Part shown: positions 17,410 to 27,277 of the stretch, one piece after another
How positions within the stretch are numbered: position 1 is the first letter of the stretch
How the letters are laid out: each line of letters starts with the position of its first letter
From: Cycloclasticus sp. 46_120_T64
Lineage (GTDB): Bacteria > Pseudomonadota > Gammaproteobacteria > Methylococcales > Cycloclasticaceae
Assembly (NCBI GenBank): GCA_002162695.1
Contig: MAAM01000012.1
Span: 49,411 to 113,410 of the forward strand
Direction of reading: 5' to 3'
Length of the DNA stretch: 64,000 nt
Notes under the pieces: generated by a model
Database searches by the model: none
The model's input: only the letters and a program-made list of their open reading frames with translations
Told to the model about the DNA's origin: nothing
Position numbers and translations under genes: made by a program

Positions 17410-18357
17410 CTAATTTGTTGTCATTTTCCTCAGGAAATCAGGAGTATCTAGGTATTGGCCTGGCTCATGATTATTTCCCGCTGTGCTTGAATATTCTATG
17501 GGGTCCTCAATTACTTTACTCGAACCGGTCGGTGAAGATACTATAAGCACAACCCTGATCTGATTAGACTTCTCAAGAATGGGGTCGAAAATACAAGCTC
17601 CTGCCACCCAGACAGAACTTGATATTGCGTTATTGTCTACCTGATCACATATAGCGCTATATTCGTCCAACGTAAGATCATAACCAGCCATTATGGCGAC
17701 ATAAACTAAATCGCCGGCGTTGAAGGCTCCAACTGTATTTAATGTTTCTTTTATTGCTGTTTCTGCTCTATTACTACCCCTTGCAACGCTACAACCGCCT
17801 TTTGCAATTAGAAGACTATGATCATTGAACAACATTCGAACATCTACGTAGTCGATAGCCACCATAAAGTTGTGCATCATTACTTCAATGATTGGGCGGG
17901 CTAGCTCGATAGCTTCTTTTGGGTTCGATACCAAAATAACGGTGTCTAATACTTCGGTCGTTTTTTCATTAATAGTCGGTTTTATTGATGACCATGACAG
18001 TAGAATCGTAAGTGGTGGGCACGAGTCTGGAACAGCTCTTAAGTGCAGACAATCCATTAACCAGTCCATATCAGAGTGACATTCACTGGCTAGCACGACA
18101 GTTACAGTCGCGTCTTGCAAGGCCGGGATAATTGAATCTGTTGATAACAAAAACTGTCCCTCTAGTTTCAAGTTCTCTTCGGATGTTGCTATTAGTGGGT
18201 TTTCTGGTACCCACCGATACTGAGTCAAAAGTTGTGATTGCCTGTCTACGACTAGCAGTCTGCTACCGTAGAATACTGGCAGGGTACTAAAATCATTAGA
18301 AAAACATATCACGGTTACAAAATATTCTTTAGGTTCGCTATATAGCCGATCAAACAT
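17410..18357 (-). CDS. Highly divergent FtsZ-like protein without the GTP-binding signature
   Basis: 315 residues. The C-terminal two thirds follow FtsZ: DTVILVSNPKEAI (about 138-150, where FtsZ has DTLIVIPN), VDVRMLFND (171-179, FtsZ FADVRTVM), a gap-like GCSVARGSNRAETAI (188-202, FtsZ GTGVASGEDRAEEAA), VAIMAGYDLTLDEY (220-233, FtsZ NITAGFDLRLDEF), and IRVVLIVSS (267-275). The protein ends QYLDTPDFLRKM, close to the FtsZ tail peptide DYLDIPAFLRK that binds FtsA and ZipA. The GGGTGTG loop is replaced by LASECHSD (89-96) and the N-terminal glycine-rich loop is absent, so GTP hydrolysis is unlikely. Ribosome site GGAG precedes the ATG. Lone gene on the minus strand in accessory DNA. Probably a division modulator; this is inference. 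Confidence 0.75.
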   Translation of the reverse strand: MFDRLYSEPKEYFVTVICFSNDFSTLPVFYGSRLLVVDRQSQLLTQYRWVPENPLIATSEENLKLEGQFLLSTDSIIPALQDATVTVVLASECHSDMDWLMDCLHLRAVPDSCPPLTILLSWSSIKPTINEKTTEVLDTVILVSNPKEAIELARPIIEVMMHNFMVAIDYVDVRMLFNDHSLLIAKGGCSVARGSNRAETAIKETLNTVGAFNAGDLVYVAIMAGYDLTLDEYSAICDQVDNNAISSSVWVAGACIFDPILEKSNQIRVVLIVSSPTGSSKVIEDPIEYSSTAGNNHEPGQYLDTPDFLRKMTTN

Positions 18358-18449
18358 AGAAAATTTCTCCGTATAACATGTGTAGTAGTTAAGTAAGTTT
18401 GGTCACGATTTAATCGCTGATGTTAAATTTTTATTTCAGCTAAGAAAGT

Positions 18450-18499
18450 CGAGGATCAGGTCTTTATTTTTGCAATGGTTATTTTATTTTGATGCGGTA
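18450..18499 (+). repeat. REP-like dispersed repeat, copy 3
   Basis: GATCAGGTCTTTATTTTTGC followed by TTATTTTATTTTGATGCGGTA. It lies just ahead of the transposase remnant, the usual place of REP sequences in a REP/transposase unit. Copies at 2735 and 4030. Confidence 0.6.
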
Positions 18500-18504
18500 T
18501 ATCC

Positions 18505-18714
18505 ACGGCTAGAGCACTACGAATAGAGTTTTCTGGCGCTTTGTATCATGTTACGTCAAGGGGTAATGAAGGTGAAGCATTTACCTAGGTTATGGCAAGA
18601 CCGCTACGCATAAAGTTTGAATGAACCAAGGAGGGGGCTTCCTGAAGAGTAGGGGATGTACGCTAGAGCAGATCGGTAATTTTTATGGATGGCATTACTC
18701 AATGATTAGCCTGG
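18505..18714 (+). pseudogene. REP-associated tyrosine transposase (Y1) remnant
   Basis: ACG (for ATG) then ARALRIEFSGALYHVTSRGN, the typical N-terminus of Y1/RAYT transposases, ending at a stop after EGEAFT. A second start, MARPLRIKFE, follows at 18592 and stops at once. Then GCTLEQIGNFYGWHYS (from 18654) matches the C-terminal helix-turn-helix of the family. The catalytic middle with the tyrosine is deleted. Two starts imply debris of two copies or a rearrangement. Confidence 0.75.
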
Positions 18715-19087
18715 TTATTAATGGTTCACTGAACGAATAAAGACTGGTCCCTGAGTTCTAGGAATATGCTGTTCGTGAAGAATTAGTATTACCAATGGTC
18801 AAAGCGCTAGGGCAGCAAGCTACGGATGATTCACGAGTGGTTCGAAGCCGCAGTTTAATTAATTCACCTGTTGTTCTCGGTTCAAAGCAGCGTAAAGTTT
18901 TTATAGTTCCAGGCTACTTCTTTCCGCAGGAAAAATATATTGGGTTTTAGCTGTAAAAACACTATTTAATGCCAATAAGTCAAATGGAGTAGATTCGATT
19001 TATTTTAGACGCCGTTAAAGGTTTTGCATTAAGAGCGTACGGGGAGTATTGTTTTTTGCACGATATCCGGAAAAGGAGGGTTAGACG

Positions 19088-20191
19088 ATGAGTATTTCAG
19101 CGTTTAGGTTCAATGCAACCATACTGTTGCTCAGTATCTGCTTTTTTTGTACGGCTGCGGTGCAGGCAAAAACGACGGGTAAGATGGACGTTAAGCCAGG
19201 GATATATAAACTCAAGTCTGGTAGCAAATTACCTACGAAGGGTCCTGTTGTTCGTATTTATACGGAGGGTGCGAGTACTAAATACAGTCATGTTGGCGAT
19301 ACGCATAAGACCCGTCCGGTGCTAGTGAAATATACCGCTTCATGTTCCAACAAGGGCAAGCTTTCCGGCGGTGATGTTTCTATCGGCGATGAAAAAGTAG
19401 GCATAGGCAGTGGTGGTTTCAGTAGCAAGTCGGTATGGGTCAATGTGCCTTACAGCATGATTGCAACGATTAAACCAGTGGAACGTTGTAATGAACATGC
19501 CAAAACCCTGAGCCTGCAGCAGGACAAACCACTCGAGAAAATTGTGCAAAAGGGTTTTGTCATGAAGATACCGAATGTGCTGAAGGCCAAGGGTGTTGCA
19601 TTTTGCACGGCGGCAGGCTTAGGTAAGGGTGATGTTGCAGGCGACACCACCGGTGGTTTAGGTGTTTTCCTTGATTGCGCCGGCAACCCAAAGGCGCGTG
19701 CCCCACGAGGAACTACCGGTACTAGTAAACCGAAACCAAAAGACCCCGGCAAGACAAGTCAGATATTCAAATCAGCCAAATTGCTAACCAAGATGCCCAG
19801 TTATATTGGCAAATGCCCAGTGGGGATGAAATACACAGGTAGTATTAGGGTTACAGGGAAGGGTAAGGTTGAGTACCAAATAATTGGTGATGGAGGTTAC
19901 AAAACACCGGTGAAAATAATGCAATTTGCTAAGGCCGGCTCGAAGGTATTTCAATGGACGCGGATGGTCAGGCAAGCTGATCATGGTAAAACACTGGTTA
20001 TGCAAGGGAGGACGTCAGACCCTAAGCTGATTAAGGGCTGGATGCAACTGAAGGTGATTTACAAGGTCCGTAATAACCTCGCTTCAGCAAAAAAATCTTG
20101 GAAATCCAAACGGCAGAATTTCAGCGTTAAGTGTGGATCTGCCACGCTTTCGAGAGTGCGTATCTTGCCAAATAAGCCCGAAAACCGCTAG
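19088..20191 (+). CDS. Secreted protein of unknown function
   Basis: 367 residues with a signal peptide (ends near CTAAVQA) and a strong ribosome site. The first part (30-210) has eight cysteines or fewer and no domain I know. The second part (about 240-355) begins GKCPVGMKYTGSIRVTGKGKVEYQI, a strand-rich segment resembling extracellular Ig-like modules seen in other secreted proteins, and closes with a Cys (FSVKCGSA). A Pro/Lys/Thr-rich linker (about 205-222) separates the two. Very basic overall, so it may bind an acidic polymer. Lone gene; function not assignable. Confidence 0.6.
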   Translation: MSISAFRFNATILLLSICFFCTAAVQAKTTGKMDVKPGIYKLKSGSKLPTKGPVVRIYTEGASTKYSHVGDTHKTRPVLVKYTASCSNKGKLSGGDVSIGDEKVGIGSGGFSSKSVWVNVPYSMIATIKPVERCNEHAKTLSLQQDKPLEKIVQKGFVMKIPNVLKAKGVAFCTAAGLGKGDVAGDTTGGLGVFLDCAGNPKARAPRGTTGTSKPKPKDPGKTSQIFKSAKLLTKMPSYIGKCPVGMKYTGSIRVTGKGKVEYQIIGDGGYKTPVKIMQFAKAGSKVFQWTRMVRQADHGKTLVMQGRTSDPKLIKGWMQLKVIYKVRNNLASAKKSWKSKRQNFSVKCGSATLSRVRILPNKPENR

Positions 20192-20403
20192 TTCTCCAAT
20201 AATAGAGTGAGGGCTTGGCAACCGCTTTAAGACAAAAGCATCATTAAAAGGAATGTATCGAAAGGCTTATCTTGTGGGAGTGGTGGTTTTATTGATAAAC
20301 TTAAACCGGTAAGTGGGCTGCTTCGATTTAAACCGCAAGGGCGGCCTGGAAAAGGAAACTAAGGGGGGCGGCCCATTAGAAATGGATAACAACGGAGTGG
20401 TAA

Positions 20404-21219
20404 ATGAAATTTTTGACGACAGCTTTATTGTCGCTAGTGGTAACGGTGTGTGTAGCAAAGGATCAAGGCTCACCGGCTGAGGTTTCCTTGCAAGGAGCAG
20501 AAACCTTGGTGTTTGTGCATGGCGCGCACTTAACCAAGGCGGCGTGGTCTGATGTAAGGGATGTGCTGCAAGCGGATGGTTTGCAAACGCTGGCGGTCGA
20601 TTTGCCAGGTCGGGGATCTACAGACAATGCCAATGCGATTACCTTAGAGTATTCTGCTCTAGCGCTATGTTCGGCAATAAAAAAGATAGCCGGGCCGATT
20701 GTTTTTGTTGCTCATAGTCAAGGTGGGGCGGTGGTTAACCAGTCATTGTCATTGTGCCCTAGAGATAACATTAAGAGTATTGTTTATCTGGCTGCGGTAG
20801 CTCCGTTAAATGGAGAAAAGCCATTTTCATTGCTGAGTCAGGCCGACGAAAGTAATTACTTTAAAGTGGTTCGTTATGACGAACCATCAGGGTGGATGCT
20901 GCTGACTGATAAGGAATTATTTGTTAGCATATTTAGTAATTCGGCGTCGCCAAAGGTTAAGCAAACCATTATGGCGCAAGCGGTTAATGAACCCGCCATT
21001 ATTGCCGAGGGTGTGATTAAGCTTAGGGCAGAGTACTTTGCCTCGCTCGATAAGTTCTATATTTATACGGTAGCAGATCAAGTCATTTCTTTGGCATCGC
21101 AACAAGCTATCGCTGCTACTATTAAACCCAAGAAAGAGCTGGTTTTAGAGAGTGGTCACTTGCCGATGATTTCGAGTCCGATTCGACTCGCGGCTGCTAT
21201 CCAGTCATTATTAAATTGA
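20404..21219 (+). CDS. Secreted alpha/beta-hydrolase, esterase-like
   Basis: 271 residues, signal peptide MKFLTTALLSLVVTVCVA. Alpha/beta-hydrolase marks: oxyanion-hole region VFVHGAHLTKAAW, nucleophile elbow AHSQGG (Ser near residue 103), and the C-terminal catalytic His in ESGHLPMIS. The pattern resembles the EstC/salicylate-esterase-like group of small-ester hydrolases; the substrate is unknown. An ATG follows ggagtggtaa. Monocistronic. Confidence 0.8.
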   Translation: MKFLTTALLSLVVTVCVAKDQGSPAEVSLQGAETLVFVHGAHLTKAAWSDVRDVLQADGLQTLAVDLPGRGSTDNANAITLEYSALALCSAIKKIAGPIVFVAHSQGGAVVNQSLSLCPRDNIKSIVYLAAVAPLNGEKPFSLLSQADESNYFKVVRYDEPSGWMLLTDKELFVSIFSNSASPKVKQTIMAQAVNEPAIIAEGVIKLRAEYFASLDKFYIYTVADQVISLASQQAIAATIKPKKELVLESGHLPMISSPIRLAAAIQSLLN

Positions 21220-21311
21220 GCTAAATAACCCGCGATGTCGCTTGCTTGAGCGCTGCTTTAGTAGCTTAATGGAACTAGGTATTAACACCCAGAGATCGAG
21301 GTGATAACAGC

Positions 21312-21641
21312 ATGAGTAAGGCAAGCAAGATTACGCAGGCTAATTTTTTTGTCGGTGAGCTAATTAAGCATCGCTTATTTGGTTACCGAGGGGTGGTGAT
21401 CGACGTGGATAGTCACTTTCAGTCAAGCGATGAATGGTATGACATGATGGCAAAGTCGCGCCCACCGAAAGATAGGCCTTGGTATCATGTGCTGGTAGAT
21501 GGCAGTGTTCATTCGACCTATGTTGCAGAGAGAAATTTATTGATGGATGAGGCGCTAGACGAGATTGATCACCCGATGCTGGAGGCTTTTTTCTCTGATT
21601 TTAGCAATGGCCGTTATTTGCGTATTGAAGCGGATAATTAG
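21312..21641 (+). CDS. hspQ: Heat shock protein HspQ (YccV-like)
   Basis: 109 residues. The YccV/hemimethylated-DNA-binding fold is recognised from FFVGELIKHRLFGYRGVVIDVD, RPWYHVLVDGSVHSTYVAERNL and the acidic end. In enterobacteria HspQ is a small cytosolic heat-shock protein linked to turnover of mutant DnaA and to Lon-mediated degradation. Length and layout are typical. Start ATG follows gaggtgataac. No operon partner. Confidence 0.85.
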   Translation: MSKASKITQANFFVGELIKHRLFGYRGVVIDVDSHFQSSDEWYDMMAKSRPPKDRPWYHVLVDGSVHSTYVAERNLLMDEALDEIDHPMLEAFFSDFSNGRYLRIEADN

Positions 21642-21732
21642 TCGTTAGTTGAGGTAGAGTAGCCGACCTGATGCGCTGGTTTTTCTTCTTATTGCTGACT
21701 ATAGGAAAGCGCACAATCTCTGGAGTTATCTT

Positions 21733-22134
21733 ATGAAACAAATTCGTGGCATTAATCACGTGGGTATTCGGGTAAGCGACTTGGCGCAGGCCCGTGAGTT
21801 TTATCAACAACTGGGTTTCGAGTTTATCGTTGGGCCGATTGGCCCAGAACCGGTGGCGATTATGGAGCACCCATCGGGGGTTAACATCAATTTCATCCTT
21901 AATGCGGATGCTAGCCTGAACGGAAATATTTTGATGGATGTTGCCGAAAAACACGCGGGTTATACCCATATGGCACTGGATGTAACGGATATCGCAGCCG
22001 TTGAAGCATCACTTAAGGCGTTAGCTATCCAGATTACTGGGGGCCCTATAACGTTACCGGATGGTGCGATGATGTTATTTATTCGTGATCAAGATAGTAA
22101 TGTGATCGAGTTTCACCAGAGTGCCGTAAGGTGA
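21733..22134 (+). CDS. VOC-family (glyoxalase/dioxygenase-like) protein
   Basis: 133 residues made of two beta-alpha-beta-beta-beta modules: INHVGIRVSDLAQAREFYQQLGFEF and later HMALDVTDIAAVEASLKAL with IRDQDSNVIEFHQ at the end. Metal ligands His (residue 8), Glu near 48-50 and a terminal Glu in VIEFHQ are in the usual places. Reaction unknown: members are isomerases, dioxygenases or resistance proteins. Lone gene. Confidence 0.8.
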   Translation: MKQIRGINHVGIRVSDLAQAREFYQQLGFEFIVGPIGPEPVAIMEHPSGVNINFILNADASLNGNILMDVAEKHAGYTHMALDVTDIAAVEASLKALAIQITGGPITLPDGAMMLFIRDQDSNVIEFHQSAVR

Positions 22135-22199
22135 GGGTTAGGTGGGTACTGCAAGTTGCTCAAGCAGCGTTTATCGATGGAATATTTGTAGGCTAAGTC

Positions 22200-22679
22200 A
22201 TGGCAGTCGAAATTGAACGAAAATTTTTGGTAGATTTTTCAAACATCGTTTTGCCGGGTAACGGGGTGTTAATCAAGCAGGGATATTTACCGCTGGCGAG
22301 CGAGACGAAAACCGTGGTGCGAGTTCGGATAAAAGCAGAAAGCGCATATTTAACGGTCAAGGGCGCGAATGTAGGTGTTAGTCGGGCGGAGTTTGAATAC
22401 CAAATTCCACTAGCCGATGCCGAAGAGATGCTGGCAAACCTATGTGATAAACCACTTGTCGAGAAAACGCGTTACGAACTAATGGTCGAGGGGCATTGCT
22501 GGGAGTTGGATGTGTTTGTCGGTGATAACGAGGGTTTGGTTGTTGCTGAGGTAGAGTTAGCTGCGGAAACTGAGTCGTTTGTCTTACCGTCGTGGGTGGA
22601 TAAAGAGGTGACAGGCGATCCTCGTTACTATAATTCAAGCTTATTGGCGCTACCTTATAAATTATGGGCTAAGGCTTAA
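22200..22679 (+). CDS. CYTH-domain triphosphate tunnel enzyme
   Basis: 159 residues. Opens with the diagnostic EIERKFLV (ExExK), has RVRIKAESAYLTVKG, and an acidic strand VVAEVELAAE, all lining the triphosphate tunnel. Small bacterial CYTH enzymes hydrolyse inorganic tripolyphosphate or related compounds with a divalent metal. Convergent with the next gene, 10 bases apart stop to stop. Confidence 0.85.
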   Translation: MAVEIERKFLVDFSNIVLPGNGVLIKQGYLPLASETKTVVRVRIKAESAYLTVKGANVGVSRAEFEYQIPLADAEEMLANLCDKPLVEKTRYELMVEGHCWELDVFVGDNEGLVVAEVELAAETESFVLPSWVDKEVTGDPRYYNSSLLALPYKLWAKA

Positions 22680-22689
22680 GCCGTTGTTA

Positions 22690-23496
22690 TTACTCGGCGT
22701 CTAGGTCAACGACTTTAAGCCAAATACCGTGGTTCTTTTGCGCTGTTTGATGGTGCTTGCCGAGTATCCTCGATGAGGATAAGTGACCCTGTTCATTGAT
22801 GCCGGATAATTTTATCCAGCTATTCAACCGCCCACGAATGATGCTCGATACACGGGAAAACTCCGTTGCGTTGGCTTGGCCCGCTAAGGGCCGCTGATAC
22901 CAAGGGGATATTTCTAAAATAACGGCACCATGGCTGAGCCGTGGAGTGACATAAAACCCACTGGAGCTTTCTATATACTCGCTAGTACTGGAAATATGTA
23001 GGCTGTTAGCGTGTTGGCTGATCTGAAGGTTTTTGCTCGGCCTGCTTATGCCGCTGCTGATATGCGCGGTATGGCCGTCTAATACTTGAATACTTTGCTG
23101 CTGATTGTCGTTTGAGTGTTTGCTGGTCGTGTAGACCTTCAGTGAACCCTGATAGCTACGTTGAACGCCGGAGCCGATGTGCAGCTGTTGATTGAGCTCA
23201 TACCCCTCCTGCTGTTGTTGGAAACGGCCATCTCGGTTCACATAAATGCGCAAGCGGTGACTGGCCACGTCTAGTTTATTGATGAGCGCCTTAAGCTCGA
23301 CAATATTGTCGGGGTTGATGCGTAGAATAAGTTCGTTATGTGCCGCTATGACGGTTTCACCTGATTGCAAAAAAGGCTGAATACTCGGGATAATATTGGC
23401 TGGGGTTTGATGTTTGAGTGGGTGAAAGATTAACTCAGCGTAGGTTAGGCTGGATAGTAGTGATAATACGCAGGCCGTTAAAAACGTTAGTTTCAT
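22690..23496 (-). CDS. Secretin N-terminal-domain-like periplasmic protein
   Basis: 268 residues with signal peptide. IFHPLKHQTPANIIPSIQPFL and the following helix resemble the NolW/N1-type repeats of secretins, including AHNELILRINPDNIVELKALINKLD. The C-terminal part (VILEISPWYQ...WIKLSGI) is strand-rich but too short for a secretin channel. It overlaps the upstream gene by 4 bases, so the two are one operon. Function unknown. Confidence 0.65.
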   Translation of the reverse strand: MKLTFLTACVLSLLSSLTYAELIFHPLKHQTPANIIPSIQPFLQSGETVIAAHNELILRINPDNIVELKALINKLDVASHRLRIYVNRDGRFQQQQEGYELNQQLHIGSGVQRSYQGSLKVYTTSKHSNDNQQQSIQVLDGHTAHISSGISRPSKNLQISQHANSLHISSTSEYIESSSGFYVTPRLSHGAVILEISPWYQRPLAGQANATEFSRVSSIIRGRLNSWIKLSGINEQGHLSSSRILGKHHQTAQKNHGIWLKVVDLDAE

Positions 23497-24011
23497 AATA
23501 ATACCGAACGTAACTCTGGATCGGCTTCACTGCGCAGCCATACATCGTGAAAAAACGACAAAAATTGTGCATTATGCCCCGCATCGGCAAAGTTACAAAT
23601 GCCGTTATAGTGTTGATGATTAGGTAATTGAAAATACGCGCTTTTATCAATGCAGACAAAATCATCGTCACGCGGCGGGGTGTCGGAGGATATTTTCTTG
23701 AAGAATATACTGCTTGAAAGCTTATGCGATAAGCCGAGTAAGCGATGCGATATCCTGCTTATTGCTTGGCTATCGTTCACGAGAATGTTGATTTTAGTGC
23801 GGTGGTGCTTTAAACAAAACTTTTCACAGGCCTCAATGACAGCAGCGGTGTTGAAAATAGCTGGGCATAATATATGGCTATAGATGTTGAGTTCGCTGGT
23901 CGCTTGTTCGATCAGCCGTACCAAGGCTTGGATGTCCTGTGGGTAGGAGTTTAGCTGGAAGGTGGTGGTAGTTTCCCTAAAAATAGCATTTTCTAACGGA
24001 TCTGTAGACAT
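23493..24011 (-). CDS. PLD-like domain protein (DUF7931 type)
   Basis: 172 residues. The pattern LVRLIEQATSELNIYSHILCPAIFNTAAVIEACEKFCLKHHRTKINILVND, then HDVWLRSE at the end, resembles the DUF7931 region found in gammaproteobacteria, sometimes fused to acetyltransferases. No HKD phospholipase motif is complete. First gene of a two-gene operon with the secretin-like protein (4-base overlap). Confidence 0.6.
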   Translation of the reverse strand: MSTDPLENAIFRETTTTFQLNSYPQDIQALVRLIEQATSELNIYSHILCPAIFNTAAVIEACEKFCLKHHRTKINILVNDSQAISRISHRLLGLSHKLSSSIFFKKISSDTPPRDDDFVCIDKSAYFQLPNHQHYNGICNFADAGHNAQFLSFFHDVWLRSEADPELRSVLL

Positions 24012-24076
24012 GGAATGAATACCCCTAACAACGTTTATGCTGGTTCTCTTATGCTAAAGATTAATGGTTTAAAATG

Positions 24077-24105
24077 CAAAAAAAACCGAATCAAAAGATT
24101 CGGTT
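24077..24105 (-). terminator. Rho-independent terminator of the purB side
   Basis: On the minus strand AACCGAATC-ttttGATTCGGTT is followed by a run of eight T. Perfect 9-bp stem with a 4-base loop. It lies 130 bases downstream of the purB stop and should end the nudJ-mnmA-purB transcript. Confidence 0.9.
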
Positions 24106-24235
24106 AAGAATGCAAGTTTAAGGTCCATAAAAGGGGGAGAGGAGAGCATGAACCTTCAAACCGCCTTGCATTGGAGAAAAGTATGGCAGTTCATGCTGAA
24201 CAAAACATGAACTGCATCACACTTTAAGTTGTTGC

Positions 24236-25603
<1,368 letters not shown>

Positions 25604-25617
25604 TTATGAAGTTTTAT

Positions 25618-26715
25618 TTAATTAGTGTTTGAAGAGGTTGAATCTATTATACCGCCACCCAGGCAAATATCCTGATGATAAAAAACCACTGATTGGCCGG
25701 GCGTTACCGCGCGCTGGGGTTGGTCAAAGGTCACCGTGCAGCTACCATCGTCGAGTAGTTTGATTTGGCACGCTTGGTCTTTTTGCCGATAGCGAGTTTT
25801 AGCGGTGCAGCGGAAGCCGTCAGCAACGGCTTCTCCACTGGCCCAGCTGAGTTGAGAGGCCTGTAATATGTCGCTTTGCATCATGGGGTGGTCGTGACCT
25901 TGTGCGGCAATCAAAATGTTATTGATTAGGTCTTTTTTGATGACGTACCAAGGTTCTTCAGCGGCTGTTTTGATGCCGCCGATGCCGAGGCCTTGGCGCT
26001 GACCTAGGGTGTAATACATTAACCCTTGGTGTTGACCAATCACGTCACCTTCAGGGGTTTGAATTTCACCTGGTTGCGCGGGTAGGTATTGCTGTAGGAA
26101 GTCTTTGAATTTACGTTCGCCGATGAAGCAGATGCCGGTGCTGTCTTTTTTACGGCTGTTGATAAACCCAGCTTTCTGCGCGAGTTCACGCACCGCGGGT
26201 TTTTCCATATCCCCAATGGGGAATAAGGAGCGGCTTAGCTGCGCTTGACCTAGGGTGTAAAGAAAGTAGCTCTGGTCTTTATTACTATCTAAGCCACGCA
26301 GCAGTTGAAACTTATCACCATGCAGCGCTATTTGTGTGTAGTGTCCGGTCGCAATGTAATCCGCGCCGAGATCGGTGGCGTAGTCTAAAAAGGCTTTAAA
26401 TTTAATTTCCCGGTTACATAAAATGTCGGGGTTCGGGGTGCGGCCTGCAGCGTACTCTTTGAGGAAATCCTCGAAGACGTTATCCCAATACTCGGTGGCA
26501 AAATTAACCGTTTTCAAGCTGATGCCTAGTTTGTCACAAACCTGTTGTGCGTCATCGAGATCTTCCTTCGCGGTGCAGTATTCACTGCCATCATCTTCGT
26601 CCCAGTTTTTCATGAATAAACCGGTGACTTGGTGCCCTTGTTCAAGCAGTTTAAGAGCGGCAACAGAGGAATCTACACCGCCGGACATGCCGATCATTAT
26701 TTTTTTATTTGACAT
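25618..26715 (-). CDS. mnmA: tRNA 2-thiouridylase MnmA
   Basis: 365 residues. Adds sulfur to the wobble uridine of tRNAs for Lys, Glu and Gln. PP-loop [10 protein letters not shown] at 9-18, first catalytic Cys in [12 protein letters not shown], second in [12 protein letters not shown], and the C-terminal barrel domain. Start ATG with good fit to the family. Operon order nudJ-mnmA-purB on the minus strand. Confidence 0.97.
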   Translation of the reverse strand: MSNKKIMIGMSGGVDSSVAALKLLEQGHQVTGLFMKNWDEDDGSEYCTAKEDLDDAQQVCDKLGISLKTVNFATEYWDNVFEDFLKEYAAGRTPNPDILCNREIKFKAFLDYATDLGADYIATGHYTQIALHGDKFQLLRGLDSNKDQSYFLYTLGQAQLSRSLFPIGDMEKPAVRELAQKAGFINSRKKDSTGICFIGERKFKDFLQQYLPAQPGEIQTPEGDVIGQHQGLMYYTLGQRQGLGIGGIKTAAEEPWYVIKKDLINNILIAAQGHDHPMMQSDILQASQLSWASGEAVADGFRCTAKTRYRQKDQACQIKLLDDGSCTVTFDQPQRAVTPGQSVVFYHQDICLGGGIIDSTSSNTN

Positions 26716-26737
26716 TTAAATCAGTATGTTATGGTGA

Positions 26738-27187
26738 CTATTTAATGTTTGTTTTAATTAAATTTAGCGGATAGGTTTTACCCGCCAAAAAATCATCAAT
26801 GCTTTCGAGAATAATCGGGCCTCTTAAACGGTGTTGGTTTTCTAAAATATCGTCTCGGCTCATCCATAAGGCTCGTATGATGCCATCGTCGAGTTGAGTT
26901 TCAATACGTTGATCACACACCGTTCCTGAAAACGTCGTCCGGTAGTAAGTGGTCTGGTTTTCTTCGTTATGCCACAGGTAAGAGCCAATGAATGCACAAG
27001 GGGTGAACTGATAACCGGTTTCCTCTAGAGTTTCTCTAATAGCGGCGTCCTGCAGACCCTCATTAGGTTCTAAGTGCCCTGCGGGCTGATTGATCACGGG
27101 GCCATTGGCCGAGTGTTCTTCCACCATTAAGAATTTGCCTGATTGTTCAATAATGGCGGCAACAGTTACATTGGGTTTCCAAATCAT
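26738..27187 (-). CDS. nudJ: NUDIX hydrolase, NudJ-like
   Basis: 149 residues. Nudix box GHLEPNEGLQDAAIRETLEETGY (about 37-59) is complete (GX5EX7REUXEEXGU). NudJ-type enzymes hydrolyse nucleotide di- and triphosphates and thiamine precursors, and usually sit next to mnmA, as here (22 bases before it). The symbol is by family and position. Confidence 0.8.
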   Translation of the reverse strand: MIWKPNVTVAAIIEQSGKFLMVEEHSANGPVINQPAGHLEPNEGLQDAAIRETLEETGYQFTPCAFIGSYLWHNEENQTTYYRTTFSGTVCDQRIETQLDDGIIRALWMSRDDILENQHRLRGPIILESIDDFLAGKTYPLNLIKTNIK

Positions 27188-27277
27188 GCTTTATTTATTG
27201 CTAGTGTGATGGTGGGCATTATAACTTAAATCCGCGATTCGGCGAATTGGAGTTATTTTTAGTCAACGCAGGCGGTG

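Larger units (their letters stand above)
18358..19087. other. 730-bp stretch of transposon debris without an intact gene
   Basis: Contains REP-like copy 3 (18450-18499), two broken starts and one C-terminal piece of a REP-associated transposase (18505-18714), and a further frame with two internal stops up to about 18950. The last 90 bases hold the ribosome site (aaaaggagggtt) of the secreted protein at 19088. Confidence 0.7.
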
